From assembly GCF_018882085.1 (NCBI RefSeq), contig NZ_JACVPB010000003.1:62001-126000 (forward strand): a DNA stretch of 64,000 nt, read 5' to 3'. Of the stretch, positions 36,202 to 46,258 are shown piece by piece; the first letter of the stretch is position 1, and each line of letters starts with the position of its first letter. The notes below the pieces were generated by a model. It had not been told where the DNA came from. It was given only the letters and a program-made list of their open reading frames with translations, and made no database searches. Made by a program: the position numbers and the translations under genes. The stretch is from Polynucleobacter sp. AP-Reno-20A-A9 (GTDB lineage: Bacteria > Pseudomonadota > Gammaproteobacteria > Burkholderiales > Burkholderiaceae).

Positions 36202-37464
36202 ATGCAATTAACTGAACTCAAAGTCCTCCACGTATCCGCTCTGCTTGAAATGGCAGCTAGCTTGGAGATTGAAAATACTCAACGGATGCGCAAACAAGAA
36301 TTAATGTTTGCCATTTTGAAAAAACGTGCGAAGGCTGGTGAAACCGTTTTCGGCGACGGAACCTTAGAGGTGCTGCCTGACGGCTTTGGTTTCTTGCGCT
36401 CCCCCGAAGCCTCTTACATGGCTTCTCCCGATGATATTTATATCTCCCCTGCGCAGATTCGTCGCTTTAACTTGCATACTGGTGACAGCGTTGAAGGTGA
36501 AGTACGTACACCTAAAGATGGTGAGCGTTACTTTGCATTGGTAAAGGTAGACAAGATCAATGGTTTGGCTCCAGAAGCCCTCAAGAACCGCATCATGTTC
36601 GAGAACTTAACGCCGCTGCACCCGAATCGCGTGATCAGCCTAGAGCGTGATATCAAGGCTGAAGAAAACCTCACTGGCCGCATCATCGACATGATCTCCC
36701 CTATTGGTTACGGCCAGCGTGGTCTGATCGTGGCTTCACCAAAATCCGGTAAGACCGTGATGATGCAGCATATTGCCCACGCCATTGCAGCCAATAATCC
36801 TGAAGCGATTTTGATCGTGTTGCTCGTTGACGAGCGTCCTGAAGAAGTGACTGAGATGCAACGTTCCGTTCGCGGTGAAGTAGTTGCCTCTACTTTTGAT
36901 GAACCAGCAGTGCGTCACGTTCAAGTTGCCGAGATGGTCATTGAAAAAGCAAAACGCTTAGTTGAGATGGGCAAAGATGTGATCATCTTGCTTGATTCGA
37001 TTACTCGTCTTGCGCGCGCATACAACACGGTTGTTCCTTCATCAGGCAAAGTACTCTCTGGTGGCGTGGATGCCAATGCATTGCAACGTCCGAAACGATT
37101 CTTTGGTGCCGCTCGCAATATTGAAGAAGGCGGTTCATTGACCATCATCGCTACTGCCTTGATTGAAACTGGTAGCCGTATGGATGACCTAATCTATGAA
37201 GAGTTCAAAGGTACCGGCAATATGGAAGTTCACCTTGAGCGTCGCCTGGCTGAACGTCGTGTTTACCCATCCATCAACCTCAATAAGTCTGGCACCCGTC
37301 GTGAGGAACTCTTGGTTAAAGCTGAGAACCTCCAGAAGATCTGGGTATTGCGTAAATTGCTGGCCGATATGGACGATATCGAGGCGATGAACTTCATCGT
37401 AGATAAGCTCAAATCAACCAAAAATAATGGTGAATTCTTCGACTTAATGCGTCGCGGAGGCTAA
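36202..37464 (+). CDS. rho: Transcription termination factor Rho
   Basis: Hexameric RNA-dependent ATPase, 420 residues. It has the N-terminal Rho domain ([16 protein letters not shown]), cold-shock-type RNA-binding domain (about 50-125, [11 protein letters not shown]), and ATPase core with Walker A SPKSGKT (179-186) and Walker [17 protein letters not shown]. The long C-rich leader is consistent with autoregulation, as known for rho genes. Confidence 0.97.
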   Translation: MQLTELKVLHVSALLEMAASLEIENTQRMRKQELMFAILKKRAKAGETVFGDGTLEVLPDGFGFLRSPEASYMASPDDIYISPAQIRRFNLHTGDSVEGEVRTPKDGERYFALVKVDKINGLAPEALKNRIMFENLTPLHPNRVISLERDIKAEENLTGRIIDMISPIGYGQRGLIVASPKSGKTVMMQHIAHAIAANNPEAILIVLLVDERPEEVTEMQRSVRGEVVASTFDEPAVRHVQVAEMVIEKAKRLVEMGKDVIILLDSITRLARAYNTVVPSSGKVLSGGVDANALQRPKRFFGAARNIEEGGSLTIIATALIETGSRMDDLIYEEFKGTGNMEVHLERRLAERRVYPSINLNKSGTRREELLVKAENLQKIWVLRKLLADMDDIEAMNFIVDKLKSTKNNGEFFDLMRRGG

Positions 37465-37504
37465 TGAAGTCACTCTTAGGAGTGCTTTAAAGCAAGAATT
37501 AATG

Positions 37505-37531
37505 CAAAAGGGGCTGTTTTAGCCCCTTTTT
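37505..37531 (+). terminator. Rho-independent terminator of rho
   Basis: AAAAGGGGCT (37505-37514) pairs with AGCCCCTTTT (37520-37529) across a 5-base loop, followed by T. Confidence 0.92.
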
Positions 37532-37653
37532 GCACACCTAAACAGCGCTTTGTTGTTGATTTCATGGCATAATTTCGCCTTTACTGCTTTTAAAACCTGG
37601 GAAAGTATTTCAGCCAATTTGGCTCAAACGGCTCCCCGCTCATAGGACTCAAC

Positions 37654-38001
37654 ATGAAACCTGGCATTCACCCCGAATATCGCGAAATCGTCTTTGTAGA
37701 CGTTTCCAATAACTTCAGCTTCAAGACTCGCTCCACTATGTCTACTAGAGAGACAATCAAGTGGGAAGATGGCAATGAATATCCATTGGCCAAGATCGAG
37801 ACTTCATCTGAATCACACCCTTTCTACACTGGTACCCAGAAAATTATGGATACCGCTGGTCGTGTTGAGAAATTCCGTCAGAAATTTGGTACTAAAGCTG
37901 TTGCTAAAGCTACCGGTGATGGCGCTGCTAAAACAGCTGAGAAAAAAGCTGCTGCTGCAGAAGCTAAAGCTGCTGAAAAGCCAGCTAAGAAGAAGGCTTA
38001 A
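37654..38001 (+). CDS. rpmE2: Ribosomal protein L31 type B
   Basis: Large-subunit protein, 115 residues. The start [14 protein letters not shown] and [16 protein letters not shown] are type B (zinc-independent) L31; no CxxC pair is present, so this is the C-minus form. The last 30 residues are an Ala/Lys-rich tail ([20 protein letters not shown]), longer than in most orthologues and likely an unstructured RNA-binding extension. Being the C-minus form in the ordinary rho context, it may be the only L31 rather than a zinc-starvation copy. Confidence 0.93.
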   Translation: MKPGIHPEYREIVFVDVSNNFSFKTRSTMSTRETIKWEDGNEYPLAKIETSSESHPFYTGTQKIMDTAGRVEKFRQKFGTKAVAKATGDGAAKTAEKKAAAAEAKAAEKPAKKKA

Positions 38002-38050
38002 ACCACTTCTATTCGCGGGGTATGTTAAGTACCTGCTCTGCGAGATAATC

Positions 38051-38074
38051 AAGGCAGCGTTTGCTGCCTTTTTT
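38051..38074 (+). terminator. Rho-independent terminator of rpmE2
   Basis: AAGGCAGC (38051-38058) pairs with GCTGCCTT (38063-38070), followed by TTTTATTTT. Confidence 0.9.
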
Positions 38075-38090
38075 ATTTTGAACTTTACAC

Positions 38091-39809
38091 ATGGTCAAAC
38101 TTACTGCCGCCGCCACTAAATCGATTCCGCGCATTATTATTTTTGTGCTGACCTTGGTTTATGGTTTTGCTGGCCTCTTCTTTCGGGACCCCTGGAAGAA
38201 TGAAGATGCCATTGGCTTTGGTGGTATGTGGACGCTCTTTCGTGGCAACTCTATAGACTGGATAGTTCCTCACTTAGCTGGACGTGATGCCTCCCTTGGC
38301 GCGCCTCTGCCGTATTGGATGGGTGCCACACTCATTGAATGGTTTGGTCCATTCATTGGCGCTGCAAATGCTGCACGTTTATATGCAGCCATCTGCTTCT
38401 TCTCTGCCGCACTGGCAATTTGGTACGCTACTTATTTGCTAGGTCGTCGTCGTGAAGTTCAGCCAATGGCATTAGCTGTTGGTGGACAGCCAGATCTGAA
38501 GAGTTACGGCATGACCTTGGCCGATGGTGCACTGCTGATTTTCTTGGCGTGCGTGGGTCTAGCTCAACGCGCTCATGAAACAACGCCAATGATGGCGCAG
38601 CTCATGGGTATCAGCATCGTTCTTTACGGCACAGTGCGCGGCTTAGATAAGCCTTGGCAAGGCGGCTTATGGACCGGCCTTGGTATTGCCATCGTCGCGC
38701 TCTCGAGCAATCTCACTCTCAGCCTAATTATTGTTACCTCCACCATTATTGCGGTCATTGCTAGCAATGCAAAATTGCGCTTTCGCTGGACACTGACTAG
38801 TACTGTTTTAGGTTTAATCGGTTTTGCTATTTGGCCTCTGATTTGGTATGTAACTGATCTTCCATTGCAGTGGCGTCATATCGCAGAAGAAGGCTGGCGC
38901 AATGTACCCGAAATGCGCGCCACCCCTTCTATCGAATCACTGGGTTTCTTGAGTGTGAACTTTTGGGCATATGCGTGGCCGGTTTGGCCGCTCGCAATAG
39001 TTTCTCTAGCACACTGGGGTCGCATTAAAGAATCGGGCGCATGGCGCGCACCACATCTTTGCATTCCTCTGAGCTTATTCATTGGTAGCTTAGTTTATGT
39101 TCTGTTCCGCCTCGAAGCTAACGAACATGACTTAATGATCTTGATTCCGAGCCTTTCGATCATTGCCGCATTTAGCTTGCCTATTCTCAAGCGGAGCGTC
39201 ATTAGCTTCATTGATTGGTTTGCGATGTTCAGCTTTACGCTGATCGCTTTGGCTATTTGGATTATTTGGCTCGCAAAAGTGACTGGCTACCCAGAATCTA
39301 CGGCCGCCAATATTGCACGCCTACTACCTGGATTTACAGGTCAATTTAATGTCTTAGCCTTTATCGTGGCCCTTGCTACTACAGGCGTATGGCTTGCAGT
39401 AGTCCGCTGGAGAACTTCTCGGGCCCCGAAAGAAATTTGGCGCTGCCTCATCATCTCGGCATCAGGGACTACTTTGATGTGGGTGCTGCTGATGTCTTTA
39501 TGGCTACCAACTATTAACTACGCCAAAACCTATCGCCAGGTTTCTGGGCGATTGGCGCAAGTGATCCCTACCGGCGGTGGCTGCATAGATACCAGCAATC
39601 TAGGTCCCGCACAGCTAGCCTCTTTTGAATACTTCTCTAAACTCAATTTGCGAGATGACTCTAATTGCCCATGGATGCTGACCCACAGCCAATCCGAAGC
39701 AAAAGCATACGCAGAGCTGAATAATAAAAAGCTAACACTGCTTTGGGAAGATCGTCGTGCTGCTGACCGCGATGAACGCCTGCGCCTCTACGAAGTTATT
39801 CCGGAATAA
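38091..39809 (+). CDS. ArnT/PMT-like membrane glycosyltransferase
   Basis: A 572-residue inner-membrane protein with about 10-12 hydrophobic helices. The first periplasmic loop carries FFRDPWKNEDAIGF, with the acidic residues expected at the catalytic site of GT-C enzymes (ArnT, PMT). The C-terminal part (about 480-570) is a soluble periplasmic domain. Such enzymes move sugars from undecaprenyl-phosphate carriers to lipid A or proteins; the acceptor here is unknown. The next gene, a MATE transporter, starts 4 bases after its stop, so they form an operon. Confidence 0.8.
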   Translation: MVKLTAAATKSIPRIIIFVLTLVYGFAGLFFRDPWKNEDAIGFGGMWTLFRGNSIDWIVPHLAGRDASLGAPLPYWMGATLIEWFGPFIGAANAARLYAAICFFSAALAIWYATYLLGRRREVQPMALAVGGQPDLKSYGMTLADGALLIFLACVGLAQRAHETTPMMAQLMGISIVLYGTVRGLDKPWQGGLWTGLGIAIVALSSNLTLSLIIVTSTIIAVIASNAKLRFRWTLTSTVLGLIGFAIWPLIWYVTDLPLQWRHIAEEGWRNVPEMRATPSIESLGFLSVNFWAYAWPVWPLAIVSLAHWGRIKESGAWRAPHLCIPLSLFIGSLVYVLFRLEANEHDLMILIPSLSIIAAFSLPILKRSVISFIDWFAMFSFTLIALAIWIIWLAKVTGYPESTAANIARLLPGFTGQFNVLAFIVALATTGVWLAVVRWRTSRAPKEIWRCLIISASGTTLMWVLLMSLWLPTINYAKTYRQVSGRLAQVIPTGGGCIDTSNLGPAQLASFEYFSKLNLRDDSNCPWMLTHSQSEAKAYAELNNKKLTLLWEDRRAADRDERLRLYEVIPE

Positions 39810-39812
39810 TTT

Positions 39813-41204
39813 GTGCTGCACTTTAAACTATCGCGCCTGCGCGAGGACATCCCCTCTTTACTAAAATTAGCTGGCCCTCTATTAGTTGGTCAGCTTGCTG
39901 TAATTGCATTTGGCGTACTAGATACCGCGATGACTGCGCGGTATTCGGCTGATGATTTAGCGGCGCTGGCAATGGCTTCAGCCATCTTTATCAGCATTTA
40001 CGTAGGCCTCACTGGAGTGATCTCGGCACTTGCACCAATCGCAGGACAACTCTTTGGTGCCAGGCGCTTTGGAGAAATCGGCGAAGAAGTACGGCAAGCA
40101 GCTTGGCTTGCCTTAGGTCTCACTATTTTGGGCTGTTTCATTTTGCTCAATGCAGATCACTTGCTAGCCATTTCCAGAGTCAATGATCTTATTGAAGGTA
40201 AAGCAAAGTTATATCTCAACATCCTGGCAATCGGCTTACCAGCTAGCATGGCTATGCGCGTGTTGATGGCCCTACACAATGCGGTCTCACGACCTACTGT
40301 TATCACCGTTGTGCAAATTATTGGTTTAGGACTCAAGCTGCCCTTGAACCTACTCTTCATTTATGGGGGCTTAGGTATAGAGGGCATGGGTGGACCAGGC
40401 TGTGCTGTAGCTACCGTCATCATTAACTGGTCGTGGCTACTAATGACTCTAGGTTTTGTTTTGTTTGATCGTTTTTACAAGCCATTTAAGATCTTTGCTC
40501 GCTTTAGCATGCCGGATTGGCATCGCATCTGGACATTATTAAAGCTTGGCGCGCCGATTGGCTTTAGCTACTTGATTGAAGTAACCTCTTTCACGTTTAT
40601 GTCCCTGTTTATTGCTCGCCTTGGAACTACGGCCTTAGCTGGCCATCAAATCGTAGCCAACATGGGAACTGTCATCTACATGGTGCCGCTATCCATCTCA
40701 ATTGCAACCATGACCTTGGTGTCTCAATCTATTGGCGCCAATAAGCCTGAGCGCGCTGAAGAGATAGGTTGGTCATCGGTATTTTTTACCACCACGCTTT
40801 GCATCACCATTGGTATCGCAGTTTGGATTTTCAGAATACAGCTATTGGATTTATACGATCCGCCGGCAGAGGTGAAGGCGTTCTCTATTCCGCTCTTCTT
40901 ATTTATTGCCTTCTATCAAGTATTTGATGCGCTACAAGTTACTGCTGCATTTATCCTGCGAGCCTATCGCATTGCTTTTTTACCTATGGTGATTTATGCA
41001 GGCTCGCTCTGGGGCGTAGGTCTTGGTGGTGGCTATCTCATGGGCTTTAACGTATTTGGCAATACGCCAGCATTCCTACAAGGCGCCAATGGCTTTTGGG
41101 CTGGCAACAGCTTAAGCCTAGGGCTGGCAGCGTGCTTTTTGCTCTATCTATTTAGAAGAACAGCGGAGCGCTATGAGAAGACGCATCCGCCGGTGCGGGT
41201 TTAA
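39813..41204 (+). CDS. MATE-family efflux transporter (NorM-like)
   Basis: A 463-residue multidrug/toxin exporter with 12 helices in two homologous halves: LLKLAGPLLVGQLAVIAFGV starts the first, LLKLGAPIGFSYLIEVTSFT the second. The GHQIVANMGTVIYMVPLSIS segment is typical of NorM. The GTG start at 39813 follows the stop of the glycosyltransferase by three bases, so expression is coupled. The coupling ion (Na+ or H+) cannot be told from sequence. Confidence 0.9.
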   Translation: MLHFKLSRLREDIPSLLKLAGPLLVGQLAVIAFGVLDTAMTARYSADDLAALAMASAIFISIYVGLTGVISALAPIAGQLFGARRFGEIGEEVRQAAWLALGLTILGCFILLNADHLLAISRVNDLIEGKAKLYLNILAIGLPASMAMRVLMALHNAVSRPTVITVVQIIGLGLKLPLNLLFIYGGLGIEGMGGPGCAVATVIINWSWLLMTLGFVLFDRFYKPFKIFARFSMPDWHRIWTLLKLGAPIGFSYLIEVTSFTFMSLFIARLGTTALAGHQIVANMGTVIYMVPLSISIATMTLVSQSIGANKPERAEEIGWSSVFFTTTLCITIGIAVWIFRIQLLDLYDPPAEVKAFSIPLFLFIAFYQVFDALQVTAAFILRAYRIAFLPMVIYAGSLWGVGLGGGYLMGFNVFGNTPAFLQGANGFWAGNSLSLGLAACFLLYLFRRTAERYEKTHPPVRV

Positions 41205-41224
41205 GACAAACTACTTTGAGCCTA

Positions 41225-42262
41225 TTACTTGTAGACCTTCAAGGTAGCGGCATCATCATTTAAACGGGTTTTGAGGTTACGCAACTGCCCTGCCGAACCG
41301 GGGTTATTGGTGATGAAGTTTTGATCAGCCAAGTGCTTGCGTACATCTTCAGCCAAGTCCAATGAAGCCAACTTCATTAGCTTTGCATTGCTTGGTTTAT
41401 AACCAGTATCCCTGCCATCGATTTGGACATCCTTGCCTTCACCCGAAGCTACAAATGAAGCAATGATTTGCGTGGTCTTGGTATCAACAATATTAAAGTC
41501 TACCGTTACTTCAAGCGTCATTTGCTGCGAAGTAGATTTGGTTCCAGGAATATCAGAGACGTTATCTGTGCTGGAAACTTCAGCTAACACCCCATATAGA
41601 ACATAGTCTGCATCACCAAAATCGCCAGACTTAATCCGCTTGACGATATCAAAGTACTCGTCGCCCTGGTTAGGCGCAGCAACACTAGGTTTCGCTTGAA
41701 CCACCTTATAGCCAGACTTAATCAATAGGCCGCGAATCGGGTTGGCAAGGTAACGCAACTCGCCATACTCATTATTGGCTTGATATCCTGACCTCTTCAT
41801 GCTTTGGGTATTAGCGCTTGAAGAGCTGTTACTTGGGCTAGTAGCTTCTACTATAGGTGCCGGAGCTGCGCCCGGGCTAGTTGCTGTGGGATCGGCCAAA
41901 TTAGTGAACTTCACTGGATAAGCTGAAGAGTTTGCCCCGCCAGTAAGGGCCGATGCATTGGCTTTATCAGCATCCACCTCAATCGTCTTCGGCACAATCG
42001 TAGAAGAAATATTGTTATCCGTTGTTGTTCTAGTTTCTTCGACAAACGTTAAGTTTTTTCCCTCTTTCTTAAAGTAGATATCAGTCACTGCAATTGACTT
42101 TGAATCCGCTTTTAAGCCCTCCGCACTGATCACGGGGTTTTTTGGTGGATCTGCTGGAACTTGTCCAATAAATGCGGACTCCACTGGGGCAGGCGGCTTG
42201 CTAGCGCAGCCAGCCAAGAAAATCAGACTCAGCCCCGCGCAAGCTAATAATGTTTTTTTCAT
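41225..42262 (-). CDS. Lipoprotein with CsgG/LpoB-like domain
   Basis: A 345-residue outer-membrane lipoprotein (lipobox FLAGC, Cys19). The central part is low-complexity Ser/Ala/Pro/Thr. The C-terminal half has the alternation GLLIKSGYKVV, then GDFGDADYVLYGVLAEV and LEVTVDFNIVDTKTTQIIAS, which resembles the CsgG/LpoB fold. It is the last gene of a four-lipoprotein minus-strand cluster with an LpoB homologue, 35 bases downstream. Probably part of the same envelope complex. Exact family not recognised. Confidence 0.7.
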   Translation of the reverse strand: MKKTLLACAGLSLIFLAGCASKPPAPVESAFIGQVPADPPKNPVISAEGLKADSKSIAVTDIYFKKEGKNLTFVEETRTTTDNNISSTIVPKTIEVDADKANASALTGGANSSAYPVKFTNLADPTATSPGAAPAPIVEATSPSNSSSSANTQSMKRSGYQANNEYGELRYLANPIRGLLIKSGYKVVQAKPSVAAPNQGDEYFDIVKRIKSGDFGDADYVLYGVLAEVSSTDNVSDIPGTKSTSQQMTLEVTVDFNIVDTKTTQIIASFVASGEGKDVQIDGRDTGYKPSNAKLMKLASLDLAEDVRKHLADQNFITNNPGSAGQLRNLKTRLNDDAATLKVYK

Positions 42263-42297
42263 GTGTTACTCAATTCTTTATGGTGTTGATTTGCGTA

Positions 42298-42888
42298 TTA
42301 GCGTGTAGCAGTTTTACGAATCTCTTTTTCATCAGCCCACTCGAGCAAACCAGATTCGTTGTTAATGAGATTTAGATTAAATACGTAATAAACGTCTTTA
42401 ACATCCTTGGTATTTTTGACAATAGAAGCAATCGATCCTTCGATACGATATTGAGCTCCCTGCATATTGCCTGTCTTGGCAATCGTGCTGTTTTTATACA
42501 AACCCGACTGATTCTGGCGCTTGAGCTCTTCGGTTTGATTTTGCATTTCAGAAACGCTCACTGCGAATCGTACTTGCCCACTCTTCATTAACTGCGTACG
42601 AATCTTGTCGGTAATCACACGCGTATCAATATATTCAGAAGTCTTATTCTTCACATCTGCGAGCGTCACAATCGGCGCATCCTTGCTTCCAGAGATAGCC
42701 TTAGACTGGAGCAGAGATCTTGTCATTGCTTCGGCGATCATCTGGAGATCAGTAGATCCATAGTTAGCATTAACGGTCTCCACCGATTTGGCATCGCCAT
42801 AACGTACCTGAGGGCCAGAGCATGCGGCAAGCGCTGCCACAGCTAATGCAATAGCAGATAAGCGAATAGTTTTAGTGTTCATGATCAT
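42298..42888 (-). CDS. LpoB-like lipoprotein, penicillin-binding protein activator family
   Basis: A 196-residue lipoprotein (lipobox LAAC, Cys at about 23). It shows the LpoB pattern: VRYGDAKSVETVNANYGSTD, IRTQLMKSGQVRFAVS, and GAQYRIEGSIASIVKN. In E. coli LpoB reaches through peptidoglycan and stimulates PBP1B; there the neighbour is ycfL, as here. The proline-rich spacer of enterobacterial LpoB is missing, so the reach would be shorter. Confidence 0.82.
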   Translation of the reverse strand: MIMNTKTIRLSAIALAVAALAACSGPQVRYGDAKSVETVNANYGSTDLQMIAEAMTRSLLQSKAISGSKDAPIVTLADVKNKTSEYIDTRVITDKIRTQLMKSGQVRFAVSVSEMQNQTEELKRQNQSGLYKNSTIAKTGNMQGAQYRIEGSIASIVKNTKDVKDVYYVFNLNLINNESGLLEWADEKEIRKTATR

Positions 42889-42934
42889 CCTTAATAAGCC
42901 TAAATCTTTTTAATATTAAATAGTTGATTAATTT

Positions 42935-43291
42935 TTATTTGTATTGATTTAATTCAAAACGAAAGTCAGTAGCATCTGGTGTTGGGGCGATTCCCATAAT
43001 AACGGTCGACTGCCCCTTGCCCACGGTTACAGGCTTCCATGCCTCTTCATCTGTTACCGCCATACCGTTTTTACCGATCCACTTGAATCGATAAGAAACA
43101 AGATTGGATTTGCTGTCATTCTGAATAGTTACCTGCGCTGTCAACACACCATTGCGCATCAAACTACGCATATCAGTAATTTGAATGCTATCTGTATCAC
43201 CCATACGCACCGTCATGTCCTTCATGGATGGCGTTGAGCTGCATGCCACAATGGCAAGTGTCGTCATCAGGATTGCGAGGTATTTTTTCAT
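42935..43291 (-). CDS. YcfL-like lipoprotein (DUF1425)
   Basis: A 118-residue lipoprotein (lipobox AIVAC, Cys17) with one beta-sandwich domain: VTIQNDSKSNLVSYRFKW followed by VTVGKGQSTVIMGIAPTP. This is the DUF1425/YcfL pattern. It lies between the COG3014 gene and the LpoB-like gene, as in the ycfL-lpoB pairs of other proteobacteria. Function unknown. Confidence 0.85.
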   Translation of the reverse strand: MKKYLAILMTTLAIVACSSTPSMKDMTVRMGDTDSIQITDMRSLMRNGVLTAQVTIQNDSKSNLVSYRFKWIGKNGMAVTDEEAWKPVTVGKGQSTVIMGIAPTPDATDFRFELNQYK

Positions 43292-43302
43292 CTGGGTCTT
43301 TC

Positions 43303-45132
43303 TTAATTAAAAAGCTGTTGAAAGCTATTCAACAGATTGGGTGGCTCGTAAGGCTTCACCCCTTCCATATTACCGCTAGCGGGGATGGTATTGGGGGTAG
43401 TACTGGAGCTTGAAATTGGTGCCGCAAGCACGGGGGTCGCCGGAACGACAACCGGCACAGGCGTTGTGACTGTTGGGGCAGACTCTTCGGGCTGTGGTTC
43501 CTGAAATCCTCCCCATAGCTTCTTCAATCCAGCAAAAGCGCCTTCAGATGGCTTAGGCTCAACGAGAGCAGGCAATGGGCTCACTGGTGAGATGAGTGTC
43601 GTAGATAGAGTGGCCGGGGATACGGCTATTGGGATACTTACGACAGGATCTTTAGGGGGAAGTGCCGCAGGATCATTCGAGGTCAGTACAGTTGCCCTGT
43701 TTCTGAACATGCGGATATAAACCACGTTGTACCCGCCTACTAAGTTAACGGTTTGAGATGCAGTTACTCCCGATGGCAAAGTATATTTGAGAACAGTAGG
43801 CCCAATCGGCAAACCCATTCTGGCCATGTATGTCTGTGCGGGCAAGGTTGACCAATGGCGCACATCAGTCACATTGATTGCTTGCAAACTATATCCCGTA
43901 ATCATTCCTGCAATAGCACCAATCAGAGCAGCGCTACCATTATTCTGATTGTTCTGGTTATTTTGACTCCGCTTATTAGCCGCTTGCTGTGCAGCTCGAT
44001 CTGCTGCGTATTGCGCAGCGAGAGAGACTAACGCTCTAGAGGATGCTCTTAATACATAAGCTGGCATCTCATCACGTAAGTTCTTGCGCGCCATAGCATC
44101 AATGTTGGCAACCAACTCTGGGTTAGCCACCCTGTCGCCTAACTGCACCATGGTTGGCCTGAAACGCTCAGTAGACTTTTCGATCACCGGAAAAGTTAAG
44201 GTCACTAACTTTGGGTTGCCGCCTAGATTAAAAGACTGGCTGATTTGATAAGGGGTAATCTTGGGCATGTAACCCGTATCAATAATGATCAGGGTATCGG
44301 CAAATGATTTTTTACCTTGATTGGCAATATTGGAGTCCAACTTAGCAATGCTAGTTTTAAAGAAGTTCACTTGTGGACGCAACTCAATGGCCAAGCGATA
44401 ACCGGGCGCTGCTAGACTAGCCTCACCTTGCGACTCATGAATAAATCCAGACAGATAATATGCCGCAGGGTTCTGATAAGAATTCTTAAGGCTACGCGTT
44501 TCCTCATCATCCAATAGATTGATTGGATAACCGCTGATATTTTCAATGCGACTAGATGCGCCTTGAGTATTTGGGTTATTTTGTTGCTCCTGTTCTACCT
44601 TAGAAACTGCGGCCACCCTACTCTGAATAAGCTCTTCAATGACCTTCTCACGCTGGGCCATCTTTTTGGCTTCCACCATGGCATCATTCCAGCGTCCTTG
44701 AGAGATGTGGTTTAAAGCGATAGTCTGACTTAATAAACTCACTTCATAAGGCTTAGGGTCATACTCACTACTAAAACCTTCAGAGAGAACATAGGCGCTC
44801 GCACCTGAAAAAGAGCGTCTGAGTTTGTCGCTGGTAGTTACCTCCCAACGACTCACCAATTGATCTGCAGCTAATAAGTTTTGGGTGCTATTGGGAATCC
44901 GGGCGGGACCTTGTAGCCTTTGCACTTCACCCAACTCCATGTAGTACAGCGTATTTTTATCCTTGAAGGCGCCCTGAATGGCAGCTGTTGTATTTTGCAG
45001 ATCACCATTTTTAAACTGCTCCTTAGACTCATTCATCTTCAGTTGCTGGGTTTGCGTAGCGCAACCTACCAACAAACAGACAGCCAAAGTCATGCCGAAT
45101 TTAGAAAAGTCTAATGCTGAAAATTTAGGCAA
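43303..45132 (-). CDS. COG3014-type large lipoprotein, function unknown
   Basis: About 610 residues. A lipobox (LLVGCATQ) follows MTLAVCLLVGC. The frame is open upstream to 45267, but that overlaps the Bug gene. I placed the start at TTG 45132, which gives a basic signal n-region (LPKFSALDFSKFG); ATG 45093 is the other option. The middle has TPR-like helices (WNDAMVEAKKMAQREKVIEEL) and ARASSRAL-type segments; an Asn/Gln run (about NQNNQNN) and a hydrophobic glycine-rich stretch (ALIGAIAGMITGYSLQA) follow; the last 150 residues are Pro/Ser/Val-rich and disordered. It matches the family often found before ycfL-lpoB. First gene of the cluster. Confidence 0.75.
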   Translation of the reverse strand: MPKFSALDFSKFGMTLAVCLLVGCATQTQQLKMNESKEQFKNGDLQNTTAAIQGAFKDKNTLYYMELGEVQRLQGPARIPNSTQNLLAADQLVSRWEVTTSDKLRRSFSGASAYVLSEGFSSEYDPKPYEVSLLSQTIALNHISQGRWNDAMVEAKKMAQREKVIEELIQSRVAAVSKVEQEQQNNPNTQGASSRIENISGYPINLLDDEETRSLKNSYQNPAAYYLSGFIHESQGEASLAAPGYRLAIELRPQVNFFKTSIAKLDSNIANQGKKSFADTLIIIDTGYMPKITPYQISQSFNLGGNPKLVTLTFPVIEKSTERFRPTMVQLGDRVANPELVANIDAMARKNLRDEMPAYVLRASSRALVSLAAQYAADRAAQQAANKRSQNNQNNQNNGSAALIGAIAGMITGYSLQAINVTDVRHWSTLPAQTYMARMGLPIGPTVLKYTLPSGVTASQTVNLVGGYNVVYIRMFRNRATVLTSNDPAALPPKDPVVSIPIAVSPATLSTTLISPVSPLPALVEPKPSEGAFAGLKKLWGGFQEPQPEESAPTVTTPVPVVVPATPVLAAPISSSSTTPNTIPASGNMEGVKPYEPPNLLNSFQQLFN

Positions 45133-45224
45133 ATTGAGGGGTTTATAAAGAAGGGAGAGAAATGAGGGCCACACACCTTTAACGCTTAAAAATATGCTTG
45201 GGCTGACAAGAAAATAAGGATTTA

Positions 45225-46223
45225 TTAGTCTAATTTTGCACCTGATTGCTGTACTACCCTTCCCCATTTGCTGGCTTCGGAGGCAATCAACTTGGAAAGG
45301 TCTTTTGGGCTGCCTGGAGCGGGGTCTAGAGCACCAGCCAAGAGCTTCGATTTGACCTCGGGATTGCTCAAAGTTTGGCGAACCATTTGATTTAAGCGTT
45401 TTTGGATATCAGGCGGCAAGTTTGCTGGTGCCATTAAAGAAAACCAAGATACCGCCTCAAAACCCGTTAAACCTTGCTCAGCTAAAGTCGGGATCTCAGG
45501 AGCGGCATGTGAGCGCTTCAGCGTGGTCACACCCAAAGCCTGCACCTCTCCCGCCTTAATTAAGGCCAAGGAAGAAGAAAGGTTATCAAAAAGCATAGAG
45601 ATGCGACCACTGAGTAAGTCAGGTAAAGATTGCGCACGCCCCTTATAAGGAATATGACGGATTTGAACGCCGGCCATCTGTTTAAATAATTCACCCGACA
45701 TATGCAATGAAGTGCCAATACCTGAAGAACCGAAGGTGAGTTGATCTGGTTTTGCCTTTGCCAATTCAATTAACTCATGAAGATTATTAACACCTAGTTT
45801 TTTATTAACGATTAATACATTTGGCGTGCTTGCCAAAAAACTAATGGGTGTGAAATCTTTCACGGGATCGTATGAGATCTTTTCATACAGCACGCCATTA
45901 ATCGCATGAATGCCTACCGTACCAATTAATAAGGTGTAGCCATCAGGATCACTCTTGGCAACCAGGTCAGCGCCAATATTGCCGCCATAGCCTGGACGAT
46001 TTTCTACTAGCACTGGCACACCTAAATTCTGCTGCCAACTTTCAGCTAAAACGCGCGCCAATATATCTGGAGCCCCGCCTGGTGTAAAGGTAACGATGAT
46101 GCGAATAGGTTGCTTTGGCCAGGTAGCGTTTTTCTGGGATGTACTTTGCGCATAAACAGGAAAGACAATGGCCCACAACACAGATACCAGCAGAAAGCTC
46201 TGTAGAACTTTAGAGAATTGCAT
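45225..46223 (-). CDS. Bug/TctC-family periplasmic solute receptor
   Basis: A 332-residue binding protein with a Sec signal ending at PVYAQ. Family motifs are WPKQPIRIIVTFTPGGAPD, RPGYGGNIGADLVAKSDPDG and GRISMLFDNLSSSLALIKAG. The Asp of GGAPD usually contacts the carboxylate ligand. It is upstream of the COG3014 gene on the same strand but is functionally unrelated, and no TctAB partner is near. Ligand unknown. Confidence 0.92.
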   Translation of the reverse strand: MQFSKVLQSFLLVSVLWAIVFPVYAQSTSQKNATWPKQPIRIIVTFTPGGAPDILARVLAESWQQNLGVPVLVENRPGYGGNIGADLVAKSDPDGYTLLIGTVGIHAINGVLYEKISYDPVKDFTPISFLASTPNVLIVNKKLGVNNLHELIELAKAKPDQLTFGSSGIGTSLHMSGELFKQMAGVQIRHIPYKGRAQSLPDLLSGRISMLFDNLSSSLALIKAGEVQALGVTTLKRSHAAPEIPTLAEQGLTGFEAVSWFSLMAPANLPPDIQKRLNQMVRQTLSNPEVKSKLLAGALDPAPGSPKDLSKLIASEASKWGRVVQQSGAKLD

Positions 46224-46258
46224 GCTTAAAAATGAAGAACTAGACCAGGCGGTCTAAG

